DNA from: Bacillota bacterium
Lineage (GTDB): Bacteria; Bacillota; Clostridia; Christensenellales; Aristaeellaceae
Direction of reading: 5' to 3'
NCBI GenBank assembly: GCA_023404715.1
Contig: JAEYAR010000024.1
Coordinates: forward strand, 1-17,401
Length of the DNA stretch: 17,401 bases
Shown: positions 1 through 8,335 of the stretch, piece by piece
How positions within the stretch are numbered: position 1 is the stretch's first letter
Layout of the letters: the number at the start of each line of letters is the position of its first letter
Translations under genes and position numbers: made by a program
The notes under the pieces: model-generated
Databases searched by the model: none
What the model saw: only the letters and a program-made list of their open reading frames with translations
What the model was told of the DNA's origin: nothing

Positions 1-612
1 ATCCTGTACCGTCGTGTGGTTCCCCAGGTCGTACAGGCGGTTATCCGCCGGTACGTCTCCCTGTGCTCCGTTCGGATGGTACGTGACGCTGTACTGCCTG
101 TAATCCGGGATTTCGTCCGGCTCGCCCGGCGTCGTCGGGTCGATCGGCGGGTCGGTCGGGTCTACCGGCTGCGTCGGGTCTGTCGGATCCTCAGGATCCT
201 TCGGCCCGTTCGCGTCGATCGCCCAGACTGCGTAGAGGTTCATGTCTCCCGTGATCTCCAGCCACTCGCCGGGTTGGATCAGGGTGATCGCGTCCTCTTC
301 CGCCTGCGTCGTCACCGTCGCCGGGTCTACCTGCAGCGTCCAGCCGATGAACGTCGCGTCCGTCTTCGTCAGCGTGTTCTTATCCTGTACCGTCGTGTGG
401 TTGCCCAGGTCGTACAGGCGATTATCCGCCGGTACGTCGCCCTGTGCGCCGTTCGGATGGTACGTGACGCTGTACTGCTTGTAATCCGGGATTTCGTCCG
501 GCTCGCCCGGCGTCGTCGGGTCGATCGGCGGGTCGGTCGGGTCTACCGGCCCCGTCGGGTCTGTCGGATCCGTCGGATCCTTCGGCCCGTTCGCGTCGAT
601 CGCCCACACCGC
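1..612. repeat. Direct repeat, 381-bp period, within the adhesin gene
   Basis: Bases 1 to about 230 match bases 382 to about 611 at roughly 95% identity by eye. The period is 381 bp, exactly 127 codons, so the frame is kept. Each unit encodes one InlB-type repeat plus a Pro-Thr-Asp linker. The first copy is cut by the window edge, and more copies may follow. Confidence 0.9.
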
Positions 613-3600
613 GTAGAGCGTAATATCCTGTTCAGGCATCGTCAGCGTGTCATTTGCGCTGTAGATTCCTGCCGCCCTAGCTGTGTCTTCGTCGTCCTGT
701 GTCGTAATCAGATCCGTTTGTACAAGGCTCCAACCGAGGAACACTGCATCCTCACGCACCAACGTGCTCTTATCCATTACGGTTACTGTTGCTCCGGACG
801 GATACGCTCCATTATCGACCGGCTCTGCACCGGCAGTATTGCCGTTTCCGTCGTAAGTTACCGCATATGTGTTGCGCGTATAGTACAGGTTGATGATCAG
901 TGATCCATCTCCGTGAATCGTAAAGTCGTTCGACTCCTCCGGGTTTGCCTTGGGCTCAGTGACCGTCTCCAAATAGGTATGTGTCACATAAACCTTCGGC
1001 TCGTAATTCGCCCTCGGCGCCGTCGTATCGGTTGTACCTACATAGGGAATGGTCGTATCCAATTCATAATCGCCACTTACAACTACGCCATTCTCTACTT
1101 TTTCTAGCCAGTGGTTGACCGTGTACGCCGTGTCTTCGTTCGCCGTCCACTGCGCTACGTACGTCGCGTCCGCCGTGACTTCCTCCGCTACCTTCGGCTC
1201 CCAGCCCGCGAACGTATAACCAGCCCTCGTCGGGTTCCCGATCGTCGGCGTGTTATCTCCGTAGTGCAGCTTCTCATAGACCAGCTGCTCTTCGCTCGCG
1301 CCTCCATTCAGGTCGTACGTCACCGTGTACTCGATGTACGTCGGCGTCCACTGCGCCACGTATGTCGCGTCTCCGCTCACCGTTTCCGCGACTTCCGGCG
1401 CCCAGCCTGCAAACTCGTACCTGTACGTTCCGTCCGACGCCCTCGTCGGGTCCCCGATCGTCGGCGTGTTATCTCCGTAGTGCAGCTTCTCATAGACCAG
1501 CTGCTCTTCGCTCGCGCCTCCATTCAGGTCGTACGTCACCGTGTACGAATTAATCGTGTTTGTAACCGTCAAGCCCTCAATTTTAGTTGTATAGCCTTCG
1601 ACTTCCGCTTCCTCGACCGAATACTCTCCTTTTAAAGGCATACCTGTATACGTGTACGTCCATTTGTTTCCGTCTTCGGAGACTTCCGGTTCAGGCTGCG
1701 TTCCGACTATTGTTCCATCATTTTTTAACGTCAGCTTGATCGTGTCCGGCCGCTTTTTATGCTGATCGGACTCGTCATGCCAAATTTTATTGACCGTAAC
1801 ATTCTTTGTATCCAACTTATTGGTAAAAGAAATTGAATGCTTCGATCCTTCCTCCTTAAGCTCAAAGGAGTGTTCATTTCCCTGCTGCAGCTCATTCCCA
1901 TCAAATATATATGATGTTTCATAGCCCTTGCTATCTGTCTCCTTAACAGAATACCGTCCTAGGGGAAGTGCTTTGAAAGAAACAGAATCTCCATGCTTAA
2001 CATTCGAAAGCACAAGTATATTGGAGTTCAGTTCTGCTGTAACATGATCAGGCTTATCAAGGCCGATTGTATCAATAGTAAATTTCTCTTGCCTGCCGTC
2101 TGCACGAAGTTCAAACGTAAAGGCATCATCCTTATTGCCTCCAGACCCTTCCACATTTTTAGCCAGAGTCAACTCAGCACCAACAATGTGTTGGTTTAGC
2201 ACACAAACCGATATCTCTTTATTCTCCGTGATCTCAAATTCATAAGAATAGGTTTGACTTTTATAGCCCGACTCACTACCGGTTGGGCGATGATTAGCAC
2301 CTTGATCTCCAAGCCACCATGTAGGCGCGCCGTAATCATTTGAGTTATGTATATTCTTTTGGTTCCCTTGTGTTCCATATGTCGTCTCGGTTATTCGATA
2401 GCGTCCCACAGGAAGGTTACTAATCTTCGTTCCTTCGCCCTGCGGTGCAACACCAAAGAAAAATAGTTTTCCGTCTTGTGCAAAGACTTTACCGCCCGAA
2501 ACATTTCCTCCGCTTGCCGTCGTTATTGGATATGTTTCTCCATCAGCAAACGGCAAAGTGTCACCCACGGGTTCTACTTCAAAGCCAAAATAATCGCCTG
2601 TTGCGTCTACAGGGTTTCCCCAATACGAGTGGATTCTTTTACGCAATATCAGATTACCGGTTGGAGTTTTTAACTTATTGACGAAAATATTATCATTTTC
2701 ATCTTCGTCAATCATCGTATATCCGTCTAGCGCCTCTTCGATAACGCGATATTTTGCCGGAATAGTACCTCCCCATAAGCCTATTGTAATTTTCTCTTCC
2801 GGGAGTCCGGATATGGTATAGTCCCAATTATCTCCATTCTTATTCCACGATATTTCATATGGAGAGTTAAAGCTCTTTACATCTTCATAATTTTTCCACT
2901 GGCCATATTGTTGAAACTGGACGACCAGTTTTACCTCGGGTCGACTGCCACCTTTATCAATCCACACTTTTTTGCCGTTTATCGAACCCTTACCACGCCA
3001 CACCGCATATAGCGTCTTATCTGCTGTCGGCATGGTAAAAGTTTCACCAACTTGATAATCGGGTGTCGTAGAATATCTATTGTCAGCCCATCCGAGGAAT
3101 TCATACCCGGCGCGTTGTGGACTATGATCGGTGATGGTAACCTGACTACCTCCCCGATGGTTTTCAACTCCGGGAGCAGTAGAAGCTATTCCACCGTTGA
3201 CATCATAAATCAACGTAAAAGATTTTTCACGGATAATACCGTCGATATTCCAATAAGTTCTTCCCTCGCTAATTCCTTGATTTTTGATAACGTACCAAAT
3301 GATTTCATAACCACCATCCGGCCCTACGTTATATGTTTTTTTATCAATCGTTATAGTGTTTACACTAGGAGGAATAACGTTAGCTCTTACAGCCGCCAAA
3401 TCATTCGCTACATTTTTATATTCCCTAAGTCCACCTGCATTGGCTTCTCCTACGTTTTGATATCCAGCTGTGCCATAGGTTGCAGGTTCGGGTAAAATCG
3501 CGCCGTTTATATCTTTACGGACATAATAACGAACTATTACTCCATTCTTAGGCGCTTCAGCGCTTGTATCAAGCCATATAGCGTAAAATGTCGTATTGGC

Positions 3601-4311
3601 ATAAACGTTGTATTGGCGGTTTGCATTATAAGTAGCTCTTGGCTGTTCTCCTGCCTCACCTCCATCCATTGCCGAGTTTCCAGACTTGTTTGTGCTCCAT
3701 CCTAAAAAGATATGTGTATCGCTCGGTGCCTCAAAGCCTACCATTTCTGAAGGATCGGGCAATATAAATAACCCTTTTGAATCCGTATTCAACGTCGCGG
3801 TTTGATTCTTCCTGTTATTTGATATAAAAGTAATTTCAAAACCATTATAACTTTTTTCCACAGGAACAAATAGACTTAGGCTTTTATTCTCGACATTTGT
3901 AAAATCTTTATTGTCCACGTTTGGTCTTGCCCATTGTAGATGATCTCCTACCATACGCAGACGAGTAACCTGATTACTTTGTTTTGTTTCCCAAATGGAA
4001 GACGCTAGATAGTATTTCCCTGTTGGTCTGTATTCATTTGGACAATCGGCAATCGCTACCTCTTTTACAGTAACGGGAGATGCAGTTACCAAAATGCTTC
4101 CAGTTCCCACGACTTTCCTATTACTTGTATAATAAGTAACGTCTATCGTCGCTTGATTGTTGTCGATACTAACCTGTCGCGGTGCGACAACAGTAGACTC
4201 ATTCGCATACGCCCAAGCCCCATCTATTGCCATTGCTTCTACTGGTAACAAGTCAAAAAGCATCACAAAAGCCAGCATGAGAGCGAGTAGTTTATTCATT
4301 CGATATTTCAT
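1..4311 (-). CDS. Large secreted repeat adhesin (InlB-type and Cna-B-type repeats), C-terminus outside window
   Basis: Reading the minus strand from ATG at 4311 gives 1,437 codons with no stop to the window edge, so the gene is partial at its 3' end. A GGGAGGG ribosome site sits 7 nt before the start. The N-terminus (MKYRMNKLLALMLAFVML) is a signal peptide ending near residue 30. I see a Listeria-Bacteroides-like repeat at about residues 363-439 (DVNGG ... GYEFLGWA ... TLYAVW). A Cna-B-like segment follows at 441-549, two pilin-isopeptide-like segments at 551-830 and a clearer Cna-B domain at 835-922. Two further InlB-type repeats lie at 921-1060 (TVTYDLNGGA ... FAGW ... YVAQW), then a MucBP-like unit (YTVNHWLE) and more repeats separated by Asp-Pro-Thr linkers. 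Such proteins usually form a stalk on the cell wall and end in a sortase signal; that end is not visible here. The ligand is unknown. Confidence 0.9.
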   Translation of the reverse strand, partial: MKYRMNKLLALMLAFVMLFDLLPVEAMAIDGAWAYANESTVVAPRQVSIDNNQATIDVTYYTSNRKVVGTGSILVTASPVTVKEVAIADCPNEYRPTGKYYLASSIWETKQSNQVTRLRMVGDHLQWARPNVDNKDFTNVENKSLSLFVPVEKSYNGFEITFISNNRKNQTATLNTDSKGLFILPDPSEMVGFEAPSDTHIFLGWSTNKSGNSAMDGGEAGEQPRATYNANRQYNVYANTTFYAIWLDTSAEAPKNGVIVRYYVRKDINGAILPEPATYGTAGYQNVGEANAGGLREYKNVANDLAAVRANVIPPSVNTITIDKKTYNVGPDGGYEIIWYVIKNQGISEGRTYWNIDGIIREKSFTLIYDVNGGIASTAPGVENHRGGSQVTITDHSPQRAGYEFLGWADNRYSTTPDYQVGETFTMPTADKTLYAVWRGKGSINGKKVWIDKGGSRPEVKLVVQFQQYGQWKNYEDVKSFNSPYEISWNKNGDNWDYTISGLPEEKITIGLWGGTIPAKYRVIEEALDGYTMIDEDENDNIFVNKLKTPTGNLILRKRIHSYWGNPVDATGDYFGFEVEPVGDTLPFADGETYPITTASGGNVSGGKVFAQDGKLFFFGVAPQGEGTKISNLPVGRYRITETTYGTQGNQKNIHNSNDYGAPTWWLGDQGANHRPTGSESGYKSQTYSYEFEITENKEISVCVLNQHIVGAELTLAKNVEGSGGNKDDAFTFELRADGRQEKFTIDTIGLDKPDHVTAELNSNILVLSNVKHGDSVSFKALPLGRYSVKETDSKGYETSYIFDGNELQQGNEHSFELKEEGSKHSISFTNKLDTKNVTVNKIWHDESDQHKKRPDTIKLTLKNDGTIVGTQPEPEVSEDGNKWTYTYTGMPLKGEYSVEEAEVEGYTTKIEGLTVTNTINSYTVTYDLNGGASEEQLVYEKLHYGDNTPTIGDPTRASDGTYRYEFAGWAPEVAETVSGDATYVAQWTPTYIEYTVTYDLNGGASEEQLVYEKLHYGDNTPTIGNPTRAGYTFAGWEPKVAEEVTADATYVAQWTANEDTAYTVNHWLEKVENGVVVSGDYELDTTIPYVGTTDTTAPRANYEPKVYVTHTYLETVTEPKANPEESNDFTIHGDGSLIINLYYTRNTYAVTYDGNGNTAGAEPVDNGAYPSGATVTVMDKSTLVREDAVFLGWSLVQTDLITTQDDEDTARAAGIYSANDTLTMPEQDITLYAVWAIDANGPKDPTDPTDPTGPVDPTDPPIDPTTPGEPDEIPDYKQYSVTYHPNGAQGDVPADNRLYDLGNHTTVQDKNTLTKTDATFIGWTLQVDPATVTTQAEEDAITLIQPGEWLEITGDMNLYAVWAIDANGPKDPEDPTDPTQPVDPTDPPIDPTTPGEPDEIPDYRQYSVTYHPNGAQGDVPADNRLYDLGNHTTVQD
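1225..1546. repeat. Near-identical direct repeat, 216-bp period, within the adhesin gene
   Basis: Bases 1225-1330 and 1441-1546 are the same over 106 bp apart from one base that I can see (T/C). The period is 216 bp (72 codons). They encode the conserved core of two adjacent InlB-type repeats (YTVTYDLNGGASEEQLVYEK). The flanking part of each unit is more diverged. Confidence 0.9.
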
Positions 4312-4390
4312 CGTTTTCCCTCCCAAAGATGATGATACTCACATTCGTTAGAGGCATATACGCGGGTTCATAGTACCCCGCGTATATCAT
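4292..4390 (-). CDS. Possible 32-residue small ORF overlapping the adhesin start
   Basis: ATG at 4390 is preceded by GGAGG with 7-nt spacing, better than many genes in this window. It reads 32 codons to TAA at 4294-4292 and overlaps the adhesin start at 4311 in another frame. The peptide begins MIYAGYYEPAYMPLTNV and has no recognisable domain. It starts 17 nt after the stop of the upstream surface protein, and a perfect palindrome lies inside it. It could couple translation of the two surface-protein genes, or be chance. Nothing beyond the ribosome site supports its translation. Confidence 0.3.
   Translation of the reverse strand: MIYAGYYEPAYMPLTNVSIIIFGRENDEISNE
4356..4387. other. Perfect 11-bp inverted repeat between two surface-protein genes
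   Basis: ATATACGCGGG (4356-4366) and its exact reverse complement (4377-4387) flank a 10-nt loop. No run of T follows on either strand, so it is not a standard intrinsic terminator. It lies 21 nt beyond the stop of the upstream gene and 45 nt before the start of the adhesin. It could be a factor-dependent terminator, an attenuator or an operator. Confidence 0.6.
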
Positions 4391-4407
4391 ATTGATTCCT
4401 CCACTAC

Positions 4408-6882
4408 TTACTCACTGGCAGTGATTCCAGCGTCCTCCGATGCATTGAGAAGGGTGACGCGAATGCGCCACATATAACCAACATTCTGTTCGTTCAAGAA
4501 AAATGTGTATTTCTCTTCATTGGCTCCATCAGCATCAAAGACCGTGGTTCCACCATCAGGCGTATATTGCCATTGTATTACATATTGATCGTTCTCAAAG
4601 CCTTCGAGTTGTGCTGTTAATGTCACTTCCGTACCGTCAAGCACTTCTGTCATACCAGCAATATTTGAAATCATCGTGATGCTCCGCACCACCGGCGCTT
4701 CCTCGCTCGGCTCCAAAGATCCGTCCGGGTTCAGCAGCGCAATCTTGTTCGTCGGCACATAGCCGATGAACTCGCCGTACTGCACGAGCGTCCACTCCGC
4801 GCCAATCTCCTTCACGATCAGCGTAGACCCCGCGGGGATCGCCGCGACCACCTCGCCCTCGGCCCCCGCCTGCGCGTACATTGCAAGCTCCGTCTCGCCC
4901 TCGGTCAGGATCGTCATCGCCTGCTGCACAGGCTCCGGCGTGGCCGTCGGCTCCGGTGTCGCGGTCGGCTCGGCGACCGGGATCGGATTGCCGTCCTCGT
5001 CCAGGATCAGTGCGCCGTCCGCGTCGCGCAGGAAGCTTACCGGCGCTTCCTCGCCCTCCGATACGATGGCGATCGGGTTTCCGTTTTCATCCAGCACCAG
5101 CGCGCCGTTCTCGTCGCGCTCGTATTCATAAATCACGGGCTCGGTCGTAGCTTCCGGCTCCATCGTGGCCTCGGGCTCCGGCGTGGCCGTCGGCTCCAGG
5201 GTCGCTTCCGGCTCCGGCGTAGCTTCCGGCTCTTCCGTCGCCTCCGGCTCCGCCTTCCCGTCCGGCACGATGAACTTCGCGCTCACATAGCCCTTGACTT
5301 CATCGCGTTCGATGCTCTGGCCCCGCACCAGGTACCAACCGTCCGCCTCGGCGAGCACATCTACCGTCGTGCCGTCGAAGATACGGCCCACCAGCGCGGA
5401 ATCCGCATTCGCCGCCTCGCGCACGTTTACGGACTTGCCGTTCACGTTTACCTTGGCGGTGTACAGCGCCGTCTCCGGCTCGGCTGCGGGCTCCTCGGTC
5501 GCCTCGGGCTCGATCGTAGGCTCTGCCGTCGCCTCGGGCTCGATCGTGGGTTCTGCCGTCGCCTCGGGCTCCGCCGTGGGCTCAGCCGTCGCCTCGGGCT
5601 CCATCGTATCCATGGGCTCTACCGTCGCTTCCGGCCCTACCGTGGGCTCCGCCTCCGGCTCCCCGGTCGCCACCGGCCCTGCCGTGGACTCGGCGGTCGG
5701 CTCCGCCGTCGCTTCCGGCTCATCCGTCGCCTCGGGCTTCTCGGTCGCCTTCGGCTCATCCGATTCCGTCTTTACGTTAAATGCCTTGTCCGCGAAGAGC
5801 ACGATGTCAGCGCCCTTGGCGATGCCGTCGTAGTTCACGATTTCATAGCGGTCATTGCGAAGCTTGAACGCCTCCCTGGCGTCGGCGGGCTTTACGTCGT
5901 TTTTGTCCACGCCCCACTTCCAGGCGTCGCGCAGGTCGCTTTCCTTCAGGTCGTACTCCTTGAGCATCGCGCGCATATCGTCCTTGCTGATGAAGCAGGC
6001 GTCGCCTTCGCGCTCGATGCCCAATTTCTCGATCTCTTCATATTCACCGTCGATCCGCAGCATGAAGATCGCCTCGCCGGCCGGCAGCTCGGGCGCCTCC
6101 GTCGGCTCCAGCGTGGGCTCCGGCGTAGCCGTCGGCTCCAGCGTCGGCTCGGCCGTGGCCTCCGGCGCCGCAGTGGGTTCTTCCGTGGGTTCCGCGGTCG
6201 GTGCCTCGGTGGGCTGCTCCGTCGGCGCTTCGGTCGAGGCCTGCGTGGGCGCGGCCGTTACCGGAACCTCGGTCGGTTTTGCCGCTTCCTCCGCCGCCTG
6301 GCGCTCTGCCTCTTCCTGCGCCTTGCGTGCGGCTTCCTCTTCCGCCGCCTTCTGGGCAGCTTCTGCCGCCGCGGCTTCCTCCGCGGCCTTACGAGCCGCC
6401 TCTTCCTCGGCGGCCTTCTTCGCGGCTTCTTCTTCCGCCTTGCGCGCCGCTTCCTCTTCCGCCGCCTTACGGGCTGCCTCTTCCTCGGCAGCCTTCCTCG
6501 CGGCCTCTTCCTCCGCCTTGCGCTCGGCCTCCTCCTGCGCCTTGCGCGCCGCCTCTTCCTCGGCGGCCTTTCTCGCAGCTTCTTCCTCTGCCTTGCGCGC
6601 GGCTTCCTCCGCCGCTTTGCGCTCGGCCTCTTCCTGCGCCTTGCGCGCCGCCTCTTCCTCAGCCCTTCTCGCGGCTTCTTCAGCCGCTCTGCGCGCCTCT
6701 TCCTCCGCCTGGCGGGCGGCCTCTTCTGCGGCGCTGTTATCCACCTGATCTACCTGGCCTTCCTCGTTCGCGTAGATGCGGACCATCTTGTCCACCACGT
6801 TGCTCGATACCAGCACAAACGCGAGCAGCCCCGCCAGGAGCCACCTGAACGCCTTGGTCTCGTAAAACTTTTTATCTTTCAT
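4408..6882 (-). CDS. Exported coiled-coil protein with SH3-like and Ig-like domains
   Basis: The protein has 824 residues. I start it at ATG 6882 because AAAGGGG precedes it and the protein then opens with a basic stretch and membrane segment (AFRWLLAGLLAFVLVSSNVV, about residues 10-30); the frame is open to 7056. Residues 52-201 are an Ala/Glu/Lys/Arg heptad-like region (EEAARKAAEE units), probably one long helix. Thr-Glu-Pro linkers (PTEEPT, ATAEPT) separate the next parts: a globular segment at about 268-373, a bacterial SH3-like domain at 473-542 (SVNVREAAN ... GWYLVRG ... KGYVSAKFI), a pair of NGALVLDENGNPI repeats at 585-637, a second SH3-like domain at about 653-717 and a C-terminal Ig-like domain from about 732. 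Members with this layout are usually held at the envelope and may bind peptidoglycan; the function is unknown. The last 90 or so codons are AT-richer than the rest. Confidence 0.88.
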   Translation of the reverse strand: MKDKKFYETKAFRWLLAGLLAFVLVSSNVVDKMVRIYANEEGQVDQVDNSAAEEAARQAEEEARRAAEEAARRAEEEAARKAQEEAERKAAEEAARKAEEEAARKAAEEEAARKAQEEAERKAEEEAARKAAEEEAARKAAEEEAARKAEEEAAKKAAEEEAARKAAEEAAAAEAAQKAAEEEAARKAQEEAERQAAEEAAKPTEVPVTAAPTQASTEAPTEQPTEAPTAEPTEEPTAAPEATAEPTLEPTATPEPTLEPTEAPELPAGEAIFMLRIDGEYEEIEKLGIEREGDACFISKDDMRAMLKEYDLKESDLRDAWKWGVDKNDVKPADAREAFKLRNDRYEIVNYDGIAKGADIVLFADKAFNVKTESDEPKATEKPEATDEPEATAEPTAESTAGPVATGEPEAEPTVGPEATVEPMDTMEPEATAEPTAEPEATAEPTIEPEATAEPTIEPEATEEPAAEPETALYTAKVNVNGKSVNVREAANADSALVGRIFDGTTVDVLAEADGWYLVRGQSIERDEVKGYVSAKFIVPDGKAEPEATEEPEATPEPEATLEPTATPEPEATMEPEATTEPVIYEYERDENGALVLDENGNPIAIVSEGEEAPVSFLRDADGALILDEDGNPIPVAEPTATPEPTATPEPVQQAMTILTEGETELAMYAQAGAEGEVVAAIPAGSTLIVKEIGAEWTLVQYGEFIGYVPTNKIALLNPDGSLEPSEEAPVVRSITMISNIAGMTEVLDGTEVTLTAQLEGFENDQYVIQWQYTPDGGTTVFDADGANEEKYTFFLNEQNVGYMWRIRVTLLNASEDAGITASE

Positions 6883-6886
6883 CGTC

Positions 6887-6985
6887 TTATCCCCTTTCCG
6901 TAAGCTCACGTCTATCGTCATCGCATCCGCGGTGTATCGGGCCGTCAGCACCCCGTATCGGGGGCGCGTGTCTTCTCGTCGACAT
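6887..6985 (-). CDS. Possible 32-residue leader ORF before the coiled-coil surface protein
   Basis: ATG at 6985 follows AGGAGGG with suitable spacing and reads 32 codons to TAA at 6889-6887, four bases before the start of the surface protein. The peptide is Arg-rich (MSTRRHAPPIRG and onward) with no known domain. The ribosome site of the next gene lies within its last codons, so translation of the leader could open or mask that site. It may be a regulatory leader peptide or a chance ORF. Confidence 0.35.
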   Translation of the reverse strand: MSTRRHAPPIRGADGPIHRGCDDDRRELTERG

Positions 6986-7085
6986 GGTTTATTTTCCCTC
7001 CTGTAGCGCCGGTTCATACGTCCGGCCGCCTCATTTTGGGCATCTGCGCGCCCCATTTGGGCAGGGCTATGCCACTCCTGCTAGC

Positions 7086-7114
7086 ATTGTATCAAACCGG
7101 GCCAGATTTATCAA
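7086..7114 (-). promoter_or_regulatory. Sigma-A type promoter for the coiled-coil surface protein
   Basis: On the minus strand TTGATA (7114-7109) and TACAAT (7091-7086) are 17 bp apart, each one base from consensus. The predicted start is near 7079, giving a leader of about 197 nt before the main ATG. The 378-bp gap from 6883 to 7260 therefore holds this promoter, the leader ORF and the terminator of the upstream operon. I see nothing else in it. Confidence 0.75.
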
Positions 7115-7172
7115 CAATTGGAAGCCCTTTTCAAACCTTAAATATTTTTTAAACTCTTGTTCCGGCATAATG

Positions 7173-7200
7173 AAAAGCATGCATTTCTTAGCATGCTTTT
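7173..7200 (-). terminator. Intrinsic terminator of the pilus-like operon
   Basis: AAAAGCATGC and GCATGCTTTT form a perfect 10-bp stem around an 8-nt loop, 60 bp after the PilT stop codon. The stem ends in TTTT on both strands, so it could act in both directions. The next promoter lies just downstream. Confidence 0.75.
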
Positions 7201-7260
7201 ATATTGATACATATGATTTTTGTGCTTTAAACAACAATAAGGATGTCCGCTTCCATCCCC

Positions 7261-8319
7261 CTACATCAGCCGCTTGCGCATCTGCTCCGCGTTGATCGAA
7301 TAGAGGATCGCGTTCTCCCGGGTAATGCGCCCCTCCTTGTACAGGCGATAGATGTCCGCATCCATGGTCATCATGCCCTGCGCCTGCCCGCCGTAGATCA
7401 CGTTGTCGATCTGGTGTACCTTGCCCTCGCGGATCATGTTTTGCACGGCGCTGTTGACCTGCATCACCTCAAACGCCGGCACGAGCGAGCCGTCCACGGT
7501 CGGGATGAGTTGCTGCGAGACCACCGCCTGCAGCACCATCGAGAGCTGAATGCGCGTCTGCTGCTGCTGGTTGGCCGGGAAGACGTCGATAATGCGGTCG
7601 ATCGTCTTGGCCGCGCCGACGGTGTGCAGCGTGGAGAACAGCGTATGCCCCGTCTCCGCCGCCGTCAGCGCGGTCGAAATCGTCTCGTAATCGCGCATTT
7701 CGCCGAGCAAGATGACGTTGGGCGCCTGGCGCAGCGCCGCGCGCAGGGCGTGCGCGTAGCTGAGGGTATCGTGCTCGATTTCGCGCTGGCTCACGATGCT
7801 CTTTACGTGCGAATGCAGGTATTCGATGGGGTCTTCGATGGTCACGATATGGTCCTTGAACTCGCGGTTGATGCGATCGATGATGCAAACCAGCGTGGTC
7901 GACTTGCCGCTCCCGGCCGGCCCGGTGACGAGCACCATACCCCGGCGCACGCGGTATAGGTCGATCACCTGCTGCGGGATGTGCAGCTGCGCAGGGTCCG
8001 GCAGCCCGAAGACCACCACCCGCAGCACCGCCGCGAGCGAGCCGCGCTGTTTAAACGCGTTGCAGCGAAAGCGCCCCACGCCCTTGAGCGAAAAGGAAAA
8101 ATCGTCGTCGCCCGTCTCCAGCAGCCGCGTCATATCGCGATCCTGCGCGATCTTGTAGATCTGCCGCAGCATGGCCTCGGTGTCCGCGGGCATCATGCGG
8201 TCGGCAGAGCTCTGCGTCATCTCCCCCTTGATCTTCAGCGTGACCGGCGCGCCGGGTACGATGAAGATATCCGAGACGTCCTGATCCACAGAACGGGTTA
8301 AAATCTCCGTTAAATCCAT
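7261..8319 (-). CDS. pilT: PilT-type hexameric ATPase of a type IV pilus-like system
   Basis: The protein has 352 residues, the usual length of PilT. I start it at ATG 8319, which has GGAGG 8 nt upstream; the frame extends to 8355 without a good site. Visible motifs are Walker A GPAGSGKST (133-141), Asp box VTIEDPIEY (159-167), Walker B NVILLGEMRD (201-210) and His box TGHTLFSTLHT (223-233). GEMRD, the short N-terminal domain and the AIL.SINAEQMRKRLM tail fit PilT rather than PilB/GspE, which are longer and usually carry a zinc-binding Cys motif, absent here. PilT proteins hydrolyse ATP in the cytoplasm against the PilC platform to retract pili. This is the last gene of the operon, 16 bp after the PilX-like gene. 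With no other ATPase nearby it may have a broader role here. Confidence 0.93.
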   Translation of the reverse strand: MDLTEILTRSVDQDVSDIFIVPGAPVTLKIKGEMTQSSADRMMPADTEAMLRQIYKIAQDRDMTRLLETGDDDFSFSLKGVGRFRCNAFKQRGSLAAVLRVVVFGLPDPAQLHIPQQVIDLYRVRRGMVLVTGPAGSGKSTTLVCIIDRINREFKDHIVTIEDPIEYLHSHVKSIVSQREIEHDTLSYAHALRAALRQAPNVILLGEMRDYETISTALTAAETGHTLFSTLHTVGAAKTIDRIIDVFPANQQQQTRIQLSMVLQAVVSQQLIPTVDGSLVPAFEVMQVNSAVQNMIREGKVHQIDNVIYGGQAQGMMTMDADIYRLYKEGRITRENAILYSINAEQMRKRLM

Positions 8320-8335
8320 CCCTGATCCCTCCGTA

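Noticed and set aside
16..903. Open frame of 295 codons on the plus strand, opposite the adhesin
   Set aside because: The opposite frame carries a recognisable repeat protein with signal peptide. This frame is Arg/Val-rich, repeats with the DNA repeats and has no ribosome site or known domain, so it is a shadow of GC-rich repeats.
6282..6730. Short regular repeats in DNA that might suggest a CRISPR array
   Set aside because: The unit is about 12-15 bp with no unique spacers and encodes a heptad-like helix in frame.
5855..6748. Ser/Ala-rich open frame on the plus strand, and Pro-rich frames beside it
   Set aside because: These are the complement of the EEAARKA and ATAEPT repeats of the coiled-coil protein. 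Low complexity alone explains the lack of stops.
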